A stretch of 64,000 nucleotides of DNA from an uncultured Bacteroidaceae bacterium (GTDB taxonomy: Bacteria; Bacteroidota; Bacteroidia; Bacteroidales; Bacteroidaceae): NCBI GenBank assembly GCA_905234605.1, contig CAJOIE010000014.1:22664-86663 (forward strand), read 5' to 3'. The position numbers and the translations under genes were made by a program. The notes beneath the pieces are model-generated. The model did no database searches, was not told the origin of the DNA, and saw nothing but the letters and a program-made list of their open reading frames with translations. Within the stretch, counting starts at the first letter, position 1. Each line of letters starts with the position of its first letter. Positions 16,864 through 25,964 of this stretch are shown one piece after another.

Positions 16864-17565
16864 ATGGAGAAGATAGCAGTGCTCACCGGTGCCGGCATGT
16901 CGGCCGAGAGCGGCATCAGCACCTTCCGCGACTCCGGCGGGCTGTGGGAGCAGCACAGGGTGGAGGACGTGGCCTCCATCGACGGCTACGTGCGCAACCC
17001 CGCCCTCGTGCTCGACTTCTACAACCAGCGGCGGCGCGAGCTGCTGCACACCGAGCCCTGCCTTGGCCACCACCTGCTGGCACAGATGCAGGAACACTAC
17101 GACATCACCGTGGTGACACAGAACGTAGACGACCTGCACGAGCGTGCCGGCCAGCACCACGTGGTGCACCTCCACGGCGAGCTGCTCAAGGCCACCTCGA
17201 GCCTCGACCCCAACGACCCGCGCCAGCTGCGCACACTCACCCCGCCCGACACCGACATACACCTCGGCGACCGCGCCCCCGACGGCTCACAGCTGCGCCC
17301 CTACATAGTGTGGTTCGGCGAGGCCGTACCCAAGATAGAGCAAGCCATCAGCGTGGTGGAGCAGGCCGACATATTCGTTGTCATAGGCACCAGCCTCAAC
17401 GTATACCCTGCCGCAGGCCTCTCGCGCTACGTGGCAGCACACGCACCCGTCTACGTCATCGACCCCAAGCCCGTGGCGTGGAACAGCACACACCCCTTCC
17501 GCCACATACAGCGCGGAGCATCCGACGGCGTGGCAGAGCTCATGCGCCTGCTCGGCAAAGCCTGA
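16864..17565 (+). CDS. cobB: NAD-dependent protein deacylase (sirtuin)
   Basis: Removes acyl groups from lysines using NAD+. The 233 residues show the NAD-binding GAGMSAESGISTFRDSGGLW (residues 9-28), TQNVDDLHERAG (about 85) and the catalytic His in HLHGEL (about 103). FYNQRR (about 52-57) supplies the Tyr/Arg pair linked with desuccinylase/demalonylase activity in class III sirtuins. The zinc module has no cysteines: the only Cys in the protein is in EPCLG. The segment between the His and the GDRAPDGSQLRPYIVWFGE motif is a short linker instead. Confidence 0.88.
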   Translation: MEKIAVLTGAGMSAESGISTFRDSGGLWEQHRVEDVASIDGYVRNPALVLDFYNQRRRELLHTEPCLGHHLLAQMQEHYDITVVTQNVDDLHERAGQHHVVHLHGELLKATSSLDPNDPRQLRTLTPPDTDIHLGDRAPDGSQLRPYIVWFGEAVPKIEQAISVVEQADIFVVIGTSLNVYPAAGLSRYVAAHAPVYVIDPKPVAWNSTHPFRHIQRGASDGVAELMRLLGKA

Positions 17566-17604
17566 CACAACCCAACACACACAACCACCCACTCCCCCCG
17601 ACAC

Positions 17605-18594
17605 GTGAAGAGCAAGAAACTCCAAGCCCTGATGGCCGAGCACCGGCACTGGCAGGACATCGTCGGGCTACGCACCGTGGCCGACCTCAACGCCGCCGTG
17701 CGCGCCGGCCATGCCACCGACATCATCAACGTCAGCGAAGCCCTCCAGGAGCGCAAGATAGCCTCCGTGGCCGACGAGATAGCCGCGCGCCACTGCCGCC
17801 TCGTGCTGCTCGCCGGACCCAGCAGCAGCGGCAAGACCACATCCAGCAAGCGCCTGGCCATACAGCTCGCCGCCTGCGGCCTGCACCCCCTCACCATCTC
17901 GATGGACGACTACTTCGTCAACCGCGTCAACACACCGCTCGACGCCAACGGCGAGTACGACTACGAGTGCCTCGGAGCACTCGACGTGCCCTACTTCAAC
18001 GCACAGCTCACCGCACTGCTGGGCGGCGACACCGTGGAGCTGCCGCGCTACGACTTCGTCAAGGGCGAGCGCACACCGTCGGGGCACGAGCTCCGGCTGC
18101 AACCGAACAACGTGCTCATCATCGAAGGCATACACGCCCTCAACCCCGACCTCACACCGCAGATCGACCGTGCCGACAAGTTCCAGGTCTACGTCTCCGC
18201 CCTCACCACCATACAGCTCGACGAAAACCGCAAAATCTCCACCTCCGACAACCGCCTGCTGCGCCGCATGATACGCGACCAGAAGTTCCGCGCCTACTCC
18301 GCCGAGGAGACCATCCACCGGTGGCCAAGCGTGCGTGCCGGCGAAGAAAAGTGGATATTCCCCTTCCAGGACAACTGCGACACCATGATCAACACGGCCC
18401 TGCTATACGAGCTCTCCGTGCTGCGCACCTACGTGCTGCCCCTCTTAGAGAGCGTGCCCGCCACGTCGGAATGCTATGCCGAAGCCTTCCGCCTGCGCCA
18501 GTTCATAGGTTTCTTCGAGCCCATACCCGACAAGCAGATACCGCTCACGTCGCTCCTGCGCGAGTTCCTCGGAGGCTCGGCATTCCACTACTGA
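17605..18594 (+). CDS. nucleoside (uridine-type) kinase, short form
   Basis: A P-loop kinase of the phosphoribulokinase/uridine kinase family, probably phosphorylating a nucleoside. The 329 residues include the Walker A loop LLAGPSSSGKTTSSKRLA (about 69-86), SMDDYFVNR (about 98), EYDYECLGALDVPYFN, LPRYDFVKGER and VLIIEGIHALNP (about 171). The C-terminus IPLTSLLREFLGGSAF is typical of the Bacteroides nucleoside kinases, which usually carry an extra N-terminal TGS/ThrRS-like region of about 200 residues; that region is absent. Start is GTG at 17605 or ATG at 17632. Confidence 0.8.
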   Translation: MKSKKLQALMAEHRHWQDIVGLRTVADLNAAVRAGHATDIINVSEALQERKIASVADEIAARHCRLVLLAGPSSSGKTTSSKRLAIQLAACGLHPLTISMDDYFVNRVNTPLDANGEYDYECLGALDVPYFNAQLTALLGGDTVELPRYDFVKGERTPSGHELRLQPNNVLIIEGIHALNPDLTPQIDRADKFQVYVSALTTIQLDENRKISTSDNRLLRRMIRDQKFRAYSAEETIHRWPSVRAGEEKWIFPFQDNCDTMINTALLYELSVLRTYVLPLLESVPATSECYAEAFRLRQFIGFFEPIPDKQIPLTSLLREFLGGSAFHY

Positions 18595-18595
18595 C

Positions 18596-19018
18596 ATGTC
18601 ACCTGAACACTACGCCTCACGCCTCGAAGACCGCGGCATACACCCCACTGCCATGCGCCTGCTGGTCTACCGCACCCTGGCCGAGAGCCGCCGTGCGCTG
18701 TCGCTGCGTGAACTCTGCGACATGCTCGTGACCGCCGAGCGCTCCACCGTGTTCCGCACGCTCACACTGCTGCTGGCACACCACCTGGCACACGCCATCG
18801 AGGACGGCACGGGAGTGGCCAGATACGAGGCCTGCGAGGGGCACGACGACTGCTCGCCCGACGACCAGCACACCCACTTCTTCTGCACCCGCTGCCAGCG
18901 CACCTTCTGCTTCCGCTCCATCCACGTGCCCGTGGTGACGGTGCCCGACGGCTTCACCCTGGAGAGCGTCAACTACCTCGTCAAGGGCATCTGCCCCGAC
19001 TGCCAACGAAGCGCATGA
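18596..19018 (+). CDS. Fur-family transcriptional regulator
   Basis: A 140-residue metal-responsive repressor. The N-terminal winged helix runs through HPTAMRLLVYRTLAESRRAL and LVTAERSTVFRTLTLLLAHHL (about residues 15-65). The dimer/metal domain has the H-rich HTHFFCTRCQRTFCF (about 97-111) with one CxxC, and GICPDCQ with a second CxxC for structural zinc. It starts one base after the kinase stop and overlaps trkH by four bases (ATGA). It could be Fur, Zur or PerR; the metal cannot be set from sequence. Confidence 0.88.
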   Translation: MSPEHYASRLEDRGIHPTAMRLLVYRTLAESRRALSLRELCDMLVTAERSTVFRTLTLLLAHHLAHAIEDGTGVARYEACEGHDDCSPDDQHTHFFCTRCQRTFCFRSIHVPVVTVPDGFTLESVNYLVKGICPDCQRSA

Positions 19019-20469
19019 ACTGGAAGATAGTATTCCGCATCATAGGTCAGCTCGTGCTCATCGAAGCCTCGCTGATGGCCCTGTGCCTCGCCATGTCGCT
19101 GTGGCACGGCGGCAGCGACGCGCGCGCCTTCGCCATATCGGTGGCCACGGCAGCCGCAGCAGGCTCGGCCATGTGCTACCTGTGCCGCAAGAGCCCGCGC
19201 GAGATGTCGCGCCGCGACTCCTACGTCGTGGTGACACTCGTGTGGGTGGTGTTCAGCATCTTCGGCGCACTGCCCTACCTGCTGAGCGGACATCTCACCT
19301 CGGTGCCCGACGCCTACTTCGAGACCATGTCGGGCTTCTCCACCACAGGAGCCTCGCTCATCGACGACGTGGAGAGCCTGCCGCGCGCACTCCTCTTCTG
19401 GCGCAGCATGACACAGTGGATAGGCGGCCTGGGCATAGTGTTCTTCACCATAGCCATCATACCGTCGCTCGTGGGAGGCTCCGTGAAGGTGTTCGGCGCC
19501 GAAGCCACAGGCCCCATGCGCTCACGCCTGCACCCCAAGCTCTCCACCACGGGGCGCTGGATATGGGGCATCTACCTGCTGCTCACCATAGCCTGCGCCA
19601 CCCTCTTCCACGTGGAAGGCATGAGCCTCTTCGACGCCGTCAACTACGCCATGACCGTCACCGCCACCGGCGGCTTCGCCACACACAACGCCTCCACCGG
19701 CTACTTCCACAGCCTGGCCATCGACTACACGGCCATAGCCTTCATGCTGCTCTGCGGCACCAGCTTCACCCTCCTCTACATAGCCACCTTCAAGCGGCGG
19801 CCGCGCACACTGCTGCGCAACACCGAGTTCCGCCTCTACCTGAGCCTCATAGCCCTGTGCACAGCCTTCATCATGGCAGTGCTCATGCGCTCCCTCCACG
19901 TCCGCCTCGAGCCAGCCTTCCGCGTCAGCCTCTTCCAGGTGGTGTCGTTCATCACCACGACAGGCATCTTCAACACCGACGCCGGAGCCTGGCCACACAT
20001 CACGTGGGTGACGCTGCTGCTGTGCATGTTCGTGGGCGGATGCTCGGGCAGCACCGCCGGCGGCTTCAAGTGCGTGCGTGCCGTGATGCTCTACCAGGTG
20101 GTGCGCAACGAGCTGCGCCGCCTGCTCCACCCCAACGCTGTGCTGCCCGTGAAGGTGAACAGCAACGTGGTGCCCTACGCCGCACAGGCCACACTCCTGG
20201 CCTACCTCATGCTGTACCTCGCCCTCTGCTTCTTCACCTACTTCATGATGACCCTCTCGGGCATCGACAGCACCAACTCCTTCACCATAGCCATCTCCTG
20301 CGCCAGCAACGTGGGTCCATCGCTGAGCCTCAACATCGGCGAGCCCATGTCGTGGGCCATGCTGCCCGCCGCCCTCAAGTGGCTCCTCTCGCTGCTCATG
20401 CTCATGGGCCGACTCGAGATACTCTCCGTGGCAGCCCTCTTCACGCCCTACTTCTGGCGCGACCGCTGA
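19015..20469 (+). CDS. trkH: Trk-type potassium uptake membrane subunit
   Basis: A 484-residue polytopic protein of the TrkH/KtrB superfamily that admits K+. The four pore-loop segments are visible: SGFSTTGASL (about residue 107), TATGGFATHNAS (about 218), SFITTTGIFNTD (about 311) and SCASNVGPSLS (about 427). Ten or more membrane spans surround them. It overlaps the Fur-family gene. A TrkA/KtrA-type regulatory subunit is not in the neighbourhood and would need to be encoded elsewhere. Confidence 0.93.
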   Translation: MNWKIVFRIIGQLVLIEASLMALCLAMSLWHGGSDARAFAISVATAAAAGSAMCYLCRKSPREMSRRDSYVVVTLVWVVFSIFGALPYLLSGHLTSVPDAYFETMSGFSTTGASLIDDVESLPRALLFWRSMTQWIGGLGIVFFTIAIIPSLVGGSVKVFGAEATGPMRSRLHPKLSTTGRWIWGIYLLLTIACATLFHVEGMSLFDAVNYAMTVTATGGFATHNASTGYFHSLAIDYTAIAFMLLCGTSFTLLYIATFKRRPRTLLRNTEFRLYLSLIALCTAFIMAVLMRSLHVRLEPAFRVSLFQVVSFITTTGIFNTDAGAWPHITWVTLLLCMFVGGCSGSTAGGFKCVRAVMLYQVVRNELRRLLHPNAVLPVKVNSNVVPYAAQATLLAYLMLYLALCFFTYFMMTLSGIDSTNSFTIAISCASNVGPSLSLNIGEPMSWAMLPAALKWLLSLLMLMGRLEILSVAALFTPYFWRDR

Positions 20470-20490
20470 GCTGCCACTACAGACACAGAC

Positions 20491-22965
20491 ATGCACATGC
20501 ACATGCACACACTCGCCCTATGTCCGTTGCTCTGCGGCATCGTCATGGCCGCCAGGGCACAGGTGAGCATCACGGAGCTGATGCAGAGCAACGTGGGCAC
20601 CGTCGTGGACGACCTCATGGAGCTTCCCGACTCGTGGGTGGAACTGCACAACGGTGGCGAGGCTGCGGTGAGCCTCGGCGGCTACAGCATAGGGCTCACG
20701 GCCGATGCCGGCGAGGCATGGGCACTGCCCGCCGTGGCTGTGGAGGCCGGCGGCTACGTGCTTGTCTGCTGCGACAAGGAGGCACAGGGGCTGCACACCG
20801 ACTTCCGCCTCGACACAGGCAAGGGCGGCAGCGTCTGGCTCTTCCGCGACGGCCTCGTGGCCGACTCCGTTACAGACATCCCCAAGATGCCGGCACCCGA
20901 CATCAGCTACGGCCGCCTCACTGCCGCCAGCACGCTGTGGGGCCATCAGGCCACGCCCACGCCGGCAGCGGCCAACTGCGGCAGCCTGTGCGGGCAGCTG
21001 CTGGGCGAGCCCGTGTTCCGCACCGAGGGCGGCATCCGCACCAGCCCCGTGCGCCTCACCTTCACCTTTCCCACGGGCACGCCGGCCGGTGCACGCCTGC
21101 ACTACACCACCGACGGCTCCGAGCCCACGGCAGCCAGTCACACATGGAGCGGCGAGCCACTGCTCATCGACAGCACCACGGTGGTGCGCGCCCGCCTGAT
21201 GCTCGAAGGATGGCTCTCACCGCGCTCCACCACCCACAGCTACATCTTCGCCGACCATGAGCACGAGCTGCCCGTGGTGTCGATAGCCACCGACAGTGCC
21301 TTCCTCTACGGCGACACGCTGGGCATCCTCTCCGATGCCGTGTGCCCCGCCGACGGCCAGGCCAACTACACCCACAACTGGCGGCGGCCCGTCAACATAG
21401 AGTACTTCCCCGCCACGGCCGCGGCGGCCGCCGTCAACCAGCTCTGCGAGGCACGCCTCGGCGGCAACGCCTCACGCCAGTTCCCCCTGAAGACGTTCAT
21501 AGTGTATGCCAACAGGCGCTTCGGCACCAAGCACCTGAGCTACCCCTTCTTCGCGGCCGACAAGCCCCGGGCAACGCGCTTCAAGAGCATCATGCTCCGC
21601 AACTCGGGCAACGACTGCACGCTGCTCTTCATGCGCGACGCCCTCATACAGCGCTCCGTGGCCCGCCATGCCGACCTCGACTGGCAGGCATGCCAGCCGG
21701 TGGCGGTCTACATCAACGGGCACTACTGCGGCATGCTCAACATGCGTGAGCGCGGCACAGAGGACAACATATGGACTAACTACGACGGCCTCGACGACAT
21801 CGACCTCATCGAGAACTGGAGCCAGCTCAAGGAGGGCGACACCGAGGCTCTGGAGCAGTTCACTGCCTTCTACAGCGAGGAGGGGCACACGCTCGGGGAG
21901 TATGCCGCACGGATGGACTGGCAGGAGTTCTTCAACCTCATGGCGATGAACATCTACTACAACAACCGCGACTTCCCCGGCGGCAACATAGTGATGTGGC
22001 GTCCCCGCACCAGCGACGGCCGCTGGCGCTTCATTGCCAAGGACACCGACTTCGGTCTGGGCCTGACCCACGAGCCCACGGACTACAACACCCTGGCATG
22101 GCTCTACGACCCTGCCTACGACCCGCACTACAACTGGGGCAACGCTCCCCGCTTCACGCTGCTCTTCCGCCACATGCTTGAGGACGCCGACCTGCGCCGC
22201 GAGTTCGTGGACCGCATGGCTGTCTACATGGCCGACTTCCTCAACGAGAGCCGCATCGTGATGCTGTGGGACCGGATGCTCGCCGACGTGTCCACGGAGC
22301 TGCCCTACCACCTGCCGCACATGGGCAGCAACAGGGCCTACTATGCTGCCAGCCTCGGGCATGCCCGCTCATGGCTCTCCGGCCGCACGGCCTACTGCTA
22401 CACTATGCTGTCAGCCTTCTTCGGCCTTGGCAGCCCCGTGCCGCTCACCGTGGGCATGGACAGCGATGCCGACGAGACTGTGACCGACCTCTGCAGGCGC
22501 GAGACGGAGCTGCACGCCTGCGGCATTACCGCCACTGCCGACAGCCTGCGCGGCAGCTTCTTTGCCGGCCGTGAGCTGCGCCTGAGCGTGCACCGCCGCG
22601 GCAGCACCGAGCCTCTGCCTGCCACCTTTGCCGTGACCGCCGTGCGCGACGGGGCCGTGCACACCGACACTATTGCCGCCACCGAGCTGCGCATGACCAT
22701 GCCCGGCTGCGACAGCGTCAGCGTGGCCTACAGCATTGACACCGCCACGCTGCTCGACGGACGCCTGCCCTTCAGCTACTCCATTGCGGGCACGCAGCTC
22801 ACCGTGCGCAGCTACGCCGGTGCCGTGCCCGTGCGTCTCTGCACCACGGGCGGTGCCGTCGTGGCCGCCTCAGGCCATGACGCTGTCACCCACACCTTCA
22901 CCGTCAAGCCGCACGCCATATACGTTCTCCGCGTGGGCACCAAGGCAGTGAAGATAGGGCTGTAG
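20491..22965 (+). CDS. secreted CotH kinase-like protein with lamin-tail-type N-terminus and T9SS-like tail
   Basis: An 824-residue exported protein. After a signal peptide (ending about MAARAQ) comes a lamin-tail-like beta domain (ITELMQSN, DSWVELHNGGEAAVSLGGYS). Next is a chitobiase-C-like module (ARLHYTTDGSEPT, about residue 204). The CotH kinase region spans about 270-600: LPVVSIATD, KTFIVYANRRFGTKHLSYPF, YINGHYCGMLNMRERGTEDN, and RWRFIAKDTDFGLGL with probable catalytic Asp residues. The C-terminus (AIYVLRVGTKAVKIGL) resembles a type A sorting domain. It may phosphorylate or modify an exported target; the substrate is unknown. Confidence 0.8.
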   Translation: MHMHMHTLALCPLLCGIVMAARAQVSITELMQSNVGTVVDDLMELPDSWVELHNGGEAAVSLGGYSIGLTADAGEAWALPAVAVEAGGYVLVCCDKEAQGLHTDFRLDTGKGGSVWLFRDGLVADSVTDIPKMPAPDISYGRLTAASTLWGHQATPTPAAANCGSLCGQLLGEPVFRTEGGIRTSPVRLTFTFPTGTPAGARLHYTTDGSEPTAASHTWSGEPLLIDSTTVVRARLMLEGWLSPRSTTHSYIFADHEHELPVVSIATDSAFLYGDTLGILSDAVCPADGQANYTHNWRRPVNIEYFPATAAAAAVNQLCEARLGGNASRQFPLKTFIVYANRRFGTKHLSYPFFAADKPRATRFKSIMLRNSGNDCTLLFMRDALIQRSVARHADLDWQACQPVAVYINGHYCGMLNMRERGTEDNIWTNYDGLDDIDLIENWSQLKEGDTEALEQFTAFYSEEGHTLGEYAARMDWQEFFNLMAMNIYYNNRDFPGGNIVMWRPRTSDGRWRFIAKDTDFGLGLTHEPTDYNTLAWLYDPAYDPHYNWGNAPRFTLLFRHMLEDADLRREFVDRMAVYMADFLNESRIVMLWDRMLADVSTELPYHLPHMGSNRAYYAASLGHARSWLSGRTAYCYTMLSAFFGLGSPVPLTVGMDSDADETVTDLCRRETELHACGITATADSLRGSFFAGRELRLSVHRRGSTEPLPATFAVTAVRDGAVHTDTIAATELRMTMPGCDSVSVAYSIDTATLLDGRLPFSYSIAGTQLTVRSYAGAVPVRLCTTGGAVVAASGHDAVTHTFTVKPHAIYVLRVGTKAVKIGL

Positions 22966-22982
22966 GAGCCAGCGCAATCACC

Positions 22983-25664
22983 TCAGTGTGCATCCTTCCA
23001 GCTGTGACCCCAGCCTGTCGAGGCCACGAGGGGCACTTGCAGCTGTGCTGCCTGCTCCATCTCGGCCACCACGAGGTGCTCCATGCGCTCGCGCTCGTCG
23101 GGCACGACGGTGAAGATGAGCTCGTCGTGCACCTGTAGCAGCATGCGTGAGCGCATCTGCTCTCCGGCCATGCGGCGTGCTATTCGCACCATGGCCAGCT
23201 TGATGATGTCGGCTGCCGACCCTTGTATGGGAGCGTTGATGGCTATGCGCTCGGCCAGTGAGCGCACGGTGGCGTTGGCCGAGGCTATGCCGTCGACACG
23301 GCAACGGCGGTGCATCAGCGTCTCGGCATAGCCCTGGCTGCGGGCGCGCTCTATGCTTTCCTGCATGTAGGCATGCACCTGCGGGTAGGTGGCGAAATAT
23401 CCCTCTATGAGCTCCTTGGCGTCGCCGCGGCTGATGTCGAGCCGCTCGGCCAGTCCGAAGGCTGTGATGCCGTATATGATGCCGAAGTTGGCCGTCTTGG
23501 CACGGCTGCGTTCCTGCCGCGTGACGTCGGCTATGGGCTTGTGGAATATCTTCGCGGCGGTGGCAGCGTGTATGTCGTGACCCTGGCGGAAGTCCTCTAT
23601 CAGGCCCGCATCGCCGCTGAGGTGGGCCATGAGGCGTAGCTCAATCTGCGAGTAGTCGGCAGCAAAGAAGAGCTGCCCCTCGTCGGCCACGAAGGCGCCG
23701 CGTATGTCGCGTCCCTCATCGGTGCGCACAGGAATGTTCTGCAAGTTGGGGTTGGAGCTCGACAGGCGCCCCGTGGCCGTGATGGCCTGGTTGAGCTGCG
23801 TGTGTATGCGCCCAGTGGATGGGTCGGCCAGCCGCGGCAGGGCGTCGAGGTAGGTGGAGCGCAGCTTCTGTGCGGCACGGTAGTCGAGTATTTTCTGCAC
23901 TATGGGGTGCTTCTGGCGCAGGGGCAGCAGCACCTCCTCCGACGTGGCATAGACGCCGGTCTTGGTGCGCTTGGCCTTGGCGGCAAGCTGTAGCCGCTCG
24001 AAGAGCACGTCGCCCACCTGGCGGGGCGACGATATGTTGAAGTCCGTGCCGGCCAGCATGTGTATCTCCGTCTCCAGGGCCTCCATGCGGGCAGCCATGG
24101 TGCGGCTGGCCTCGGCCAGGGCATCGCTGTCGAGGCGTATGCCCGCCGTCTCCATGTCGGCAAGCACACCCACGAGTGGCATCTCCACCTCGGCATAGAG
24201 GCTGCCCACGCCTTCTGCCTCGAGCTGCGGCAGCAGGAGGCGGCTCAGGGCAAGGGCGGTGCACGCGGCAGAGGCTGCGGGCGGCAGCGGCGTGCCGTCG
24301 GCGGCCACGCACTCGCCGGTGTAGGCCTGCTGCAGGCGCACGAGGGAGTGGCTCATCTCGGGGTGCAGCAGGTAGTGGGCTATCATGGTGTCGGCCACAC
24401 GGGCGGCCACAGCCACGCCACGACGCCGCAGGAGCTTCACCACGGGCTTCCAGTCGTGCACGGCGAGGGTCACGTCGGCGCGGCCAAGAAGTGCGCCCAC
24501 GGCGGCTGCGACGGCCTCGTGGGGCGCGGCGTCGCCCGACGTGGTGAGCACGGCGGCACATGTGGGCGAGAGAGCCACGGCGGCCGTGAGCTGCCCGTCG
24601 TGCTCCTCGAGAGCGAAGCCCACGGTGGTGCCGGCGGCGATGTCGGGCAGTGCGCCGCTGGTGAGCGTGACACGCACCGTGGCAGGCACGGCAGGCGCGG
24701 AGTCGAAGAGGTCGGGCTGCTGTGTGGCAGGCACTTCCATGGCGGCCTGCGTGAAGAGGTCGGGCTCCGCAGCTGCCGGCGCGGCCGCTGCCGCAGGCTC
24801 CAGGGCGGCGGCAAGGGAGCGCATCTCGTAGTGCAGGTAGATGTCGCGCAGGGCCGATGCCTGTGCTGCCGTGAGCGGCCGCACGGTCAGCGCGTCGAGG
24901 TCGAGGCTTATGGGCACCGTGGTGACTATCTCGGCCAGCCAGCGCGACAGGCGTATCTGCTCCACGTTGGCAGCCACGCGGGTCTGCATGGCACCCTTGA
25001 GCTCGTCCACATGTGCTATCAGACCCTCGATGCTGCCATAGCGGGCTATGAGCTCCACGGCGCGCGTCTCGCCAACGCCTGGACAGCCAGGTATGTTGTC
25101 GCTCTTGTCGCCCATGAGCCCAAGCAGGTCCACCACCTGCGATGGCTGCTGCAAGCCCCAGCGGGCGCACACCTCGGCAGGACCCTCGACGTCGAAGCCG
25201 CCGCCGCGGCTCTTGGGACGATAGATGCGCACGCGCTCCGTGACGAGCTGGCCATAGTCCTTGTCGGGCGTCACCATGTAGGTGTCGATGCCGGCAGCGT
25301 CGGCCTGACGCGAGAGTGTGCCTATCACGTCGTCGGCCTCGTAGCCTGCCACCTCAAGCACAGGTATGCCCTGCGCCTCAAGCAGCTGCTTGATGACAGG
25401 CACGGCGATGCGGATGCCCTCGGGAGTGGCCTGGCGCTGGGCCTTGTAGTCGGGGTAGCGCACGTGGCGGAAGGTGCCGCCGTGAGGGTCGAAGGCCACA
25501 CCGAGATGGGTGGGATGTTCCTTGGACATCACCTCCTGCAGCGTCCTGGCAAAGCCGAACACGGCCGAGACGTCCTCGCCGCGGCTGTTGATGCGAGGGT
25601 TCTTGATCAGGCCGTAGTAGGCACGGTAGATGAGGGCATAGCCGTCGAGCAGGAAGAGCTTCAT
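22983..25664 (-). CDS. polA: DNA polymerase I, proofreading site apparently lost
   Basis: Fills gaps and removes primers. The 893 residues begin with a 5'-3' exonuclease domain (DGYALIYRAYYG, AFDPHGGTFRH, AGYEADDVIGTLSRQAD, YMVTPDKDYGQLV, GLMGDKSDNIPG). The polymerase domain has motif A (DYSQIELRLMAHLSGD), motif B (RSRAKTANFGIIYG) and motif C (QVHDELIF). The middle region (about residues 290-480) is degenerate and contains an Ala/Pro-rich linker; the DxE, N-x-x-x-D and Y-x-x-x-D residues of the 3'-5' exonuclease are not found. It is convergent with the CotH gene. Confidence 0.95.
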   Translation of the reverse strand: MKLFLLDGYALIYRAYYGLIKNPRINSRGEDVSAVFGFARTLQEVMSKEHPTHLGVAFDPHGGTFRHVRYPDYKAQRQATPEGIRIAVPVIKQLLEAQGIPVLEVAGYEADDVIGTLSRQADAAGIDTYMVTPDKDYGQLVTERVRIYRPKSRGGGFDVEGPAEVCARWGLQQPSQVVDLLGLMGDKSDNIPGCPGVGETRAVELIARYGSIEGLIAHVDELKGAMQTRVAANVEQIRLSRWLAEIVTTVPISLDLDALTVRPLTAAQASALRDIYLHYEMRSLAAALEPAAAAAPAAAEPDLFTQAAMEVPATQQPDLFDSAPAVPATVRVTLTSGALPDIAAGTTVGFALEEHDGQLTAAVALSPTCAAVLTTSGDAAPHEAVAAAVGALLGRADVTLAVHDWKPVVKLLRRRGVAVAARVADTMIAHYLLHPEMSHSLVRLQQAYTGECVAADGTPLPPAASAACTALALSRLLLPQLEAEGVGSLYAEVEMPLVGVLADMETAGIRLDSDALAEASRTMAARMEALETEIHMLAGTDFNISSPRQVGDVLFERLQLAAKAKRTKTGVYATSEEVLLPLRQKHPIVQKILDYRAAQKLRSTYLDALPRLADPSTGRIHTQLNQAITATGRLSSSNPNLQNIPVRTDEGRDIRGAFVADEGQLFFAADYSQIELRLMAHLSGDAGLIEDFRQGHDIHAATAAKIFHKPIADVTRQERSRAKTANFGIIYGITAFGLAERLDISRGDAKELIEGYFATYPQVHAYMQESIERARSQGYAETLMHRRCRVDGIASANATVRSLAERIAINAPIQGSAADIIKLAMVRIARRMAGEQMRSRMLLQVHDELIFTVVPDERERMEHLVVAEMEQAAQLQVPLVASTGWGHSWKDAH

Positions 25665-25964
25665 GGAGAATGGGTAAGTGGGGGGGTAAATCAGTTAATA
25701 AGGACATCTGCAACGGGCTGGCAGCGAGTGCCGGAGCGTGCGGCAGGCATGGCGGTGCTACGGCATGGCGTGACAGGCACCGCCGTCCGTGCACCGTGGC
25801 GGCAGACACCATGCAGGGTGAGGCATCACCACCATGCAGCATCACCCGCGACGACCGTGCAGGGTGGCAAAAGCCGTTTTGTGAGGGTGCCGCGAGCACG
25901 GTGTGAGATATTCTCGCTACCTTCGCCACTGCGACAGGGCAAATATAGTGAAAACCATAACACG
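25665..25964. other. intergenic region between polA and mnmG with promoters and repeat copies
   Basis: This 300-bp gap has no convincing gene. It holds three copies of the CACCATGCAGGGTG/CCGTGCAGGGT repeat (25807-25820, about 25830, 25853-25867). TATATTTG on the minus strand (25947-25940) could start polA with a 270-nt leader. TACCTTCG on the plus strand (25919-25926) could be the mnmG -7 element, about 40 bp before its start codon. Confidence 0.5.

Noticed and set aside
24060..25964. Very long plus-strand reading frame antisense to polA that joins in frame with mnmG.
   Set aside because: It is the complement of a well-defined polA gene; composition is His/Arg/Ala-rich as expected for shadow frames in GC-rich DNA, and MnmG similarity begins only at 25965.
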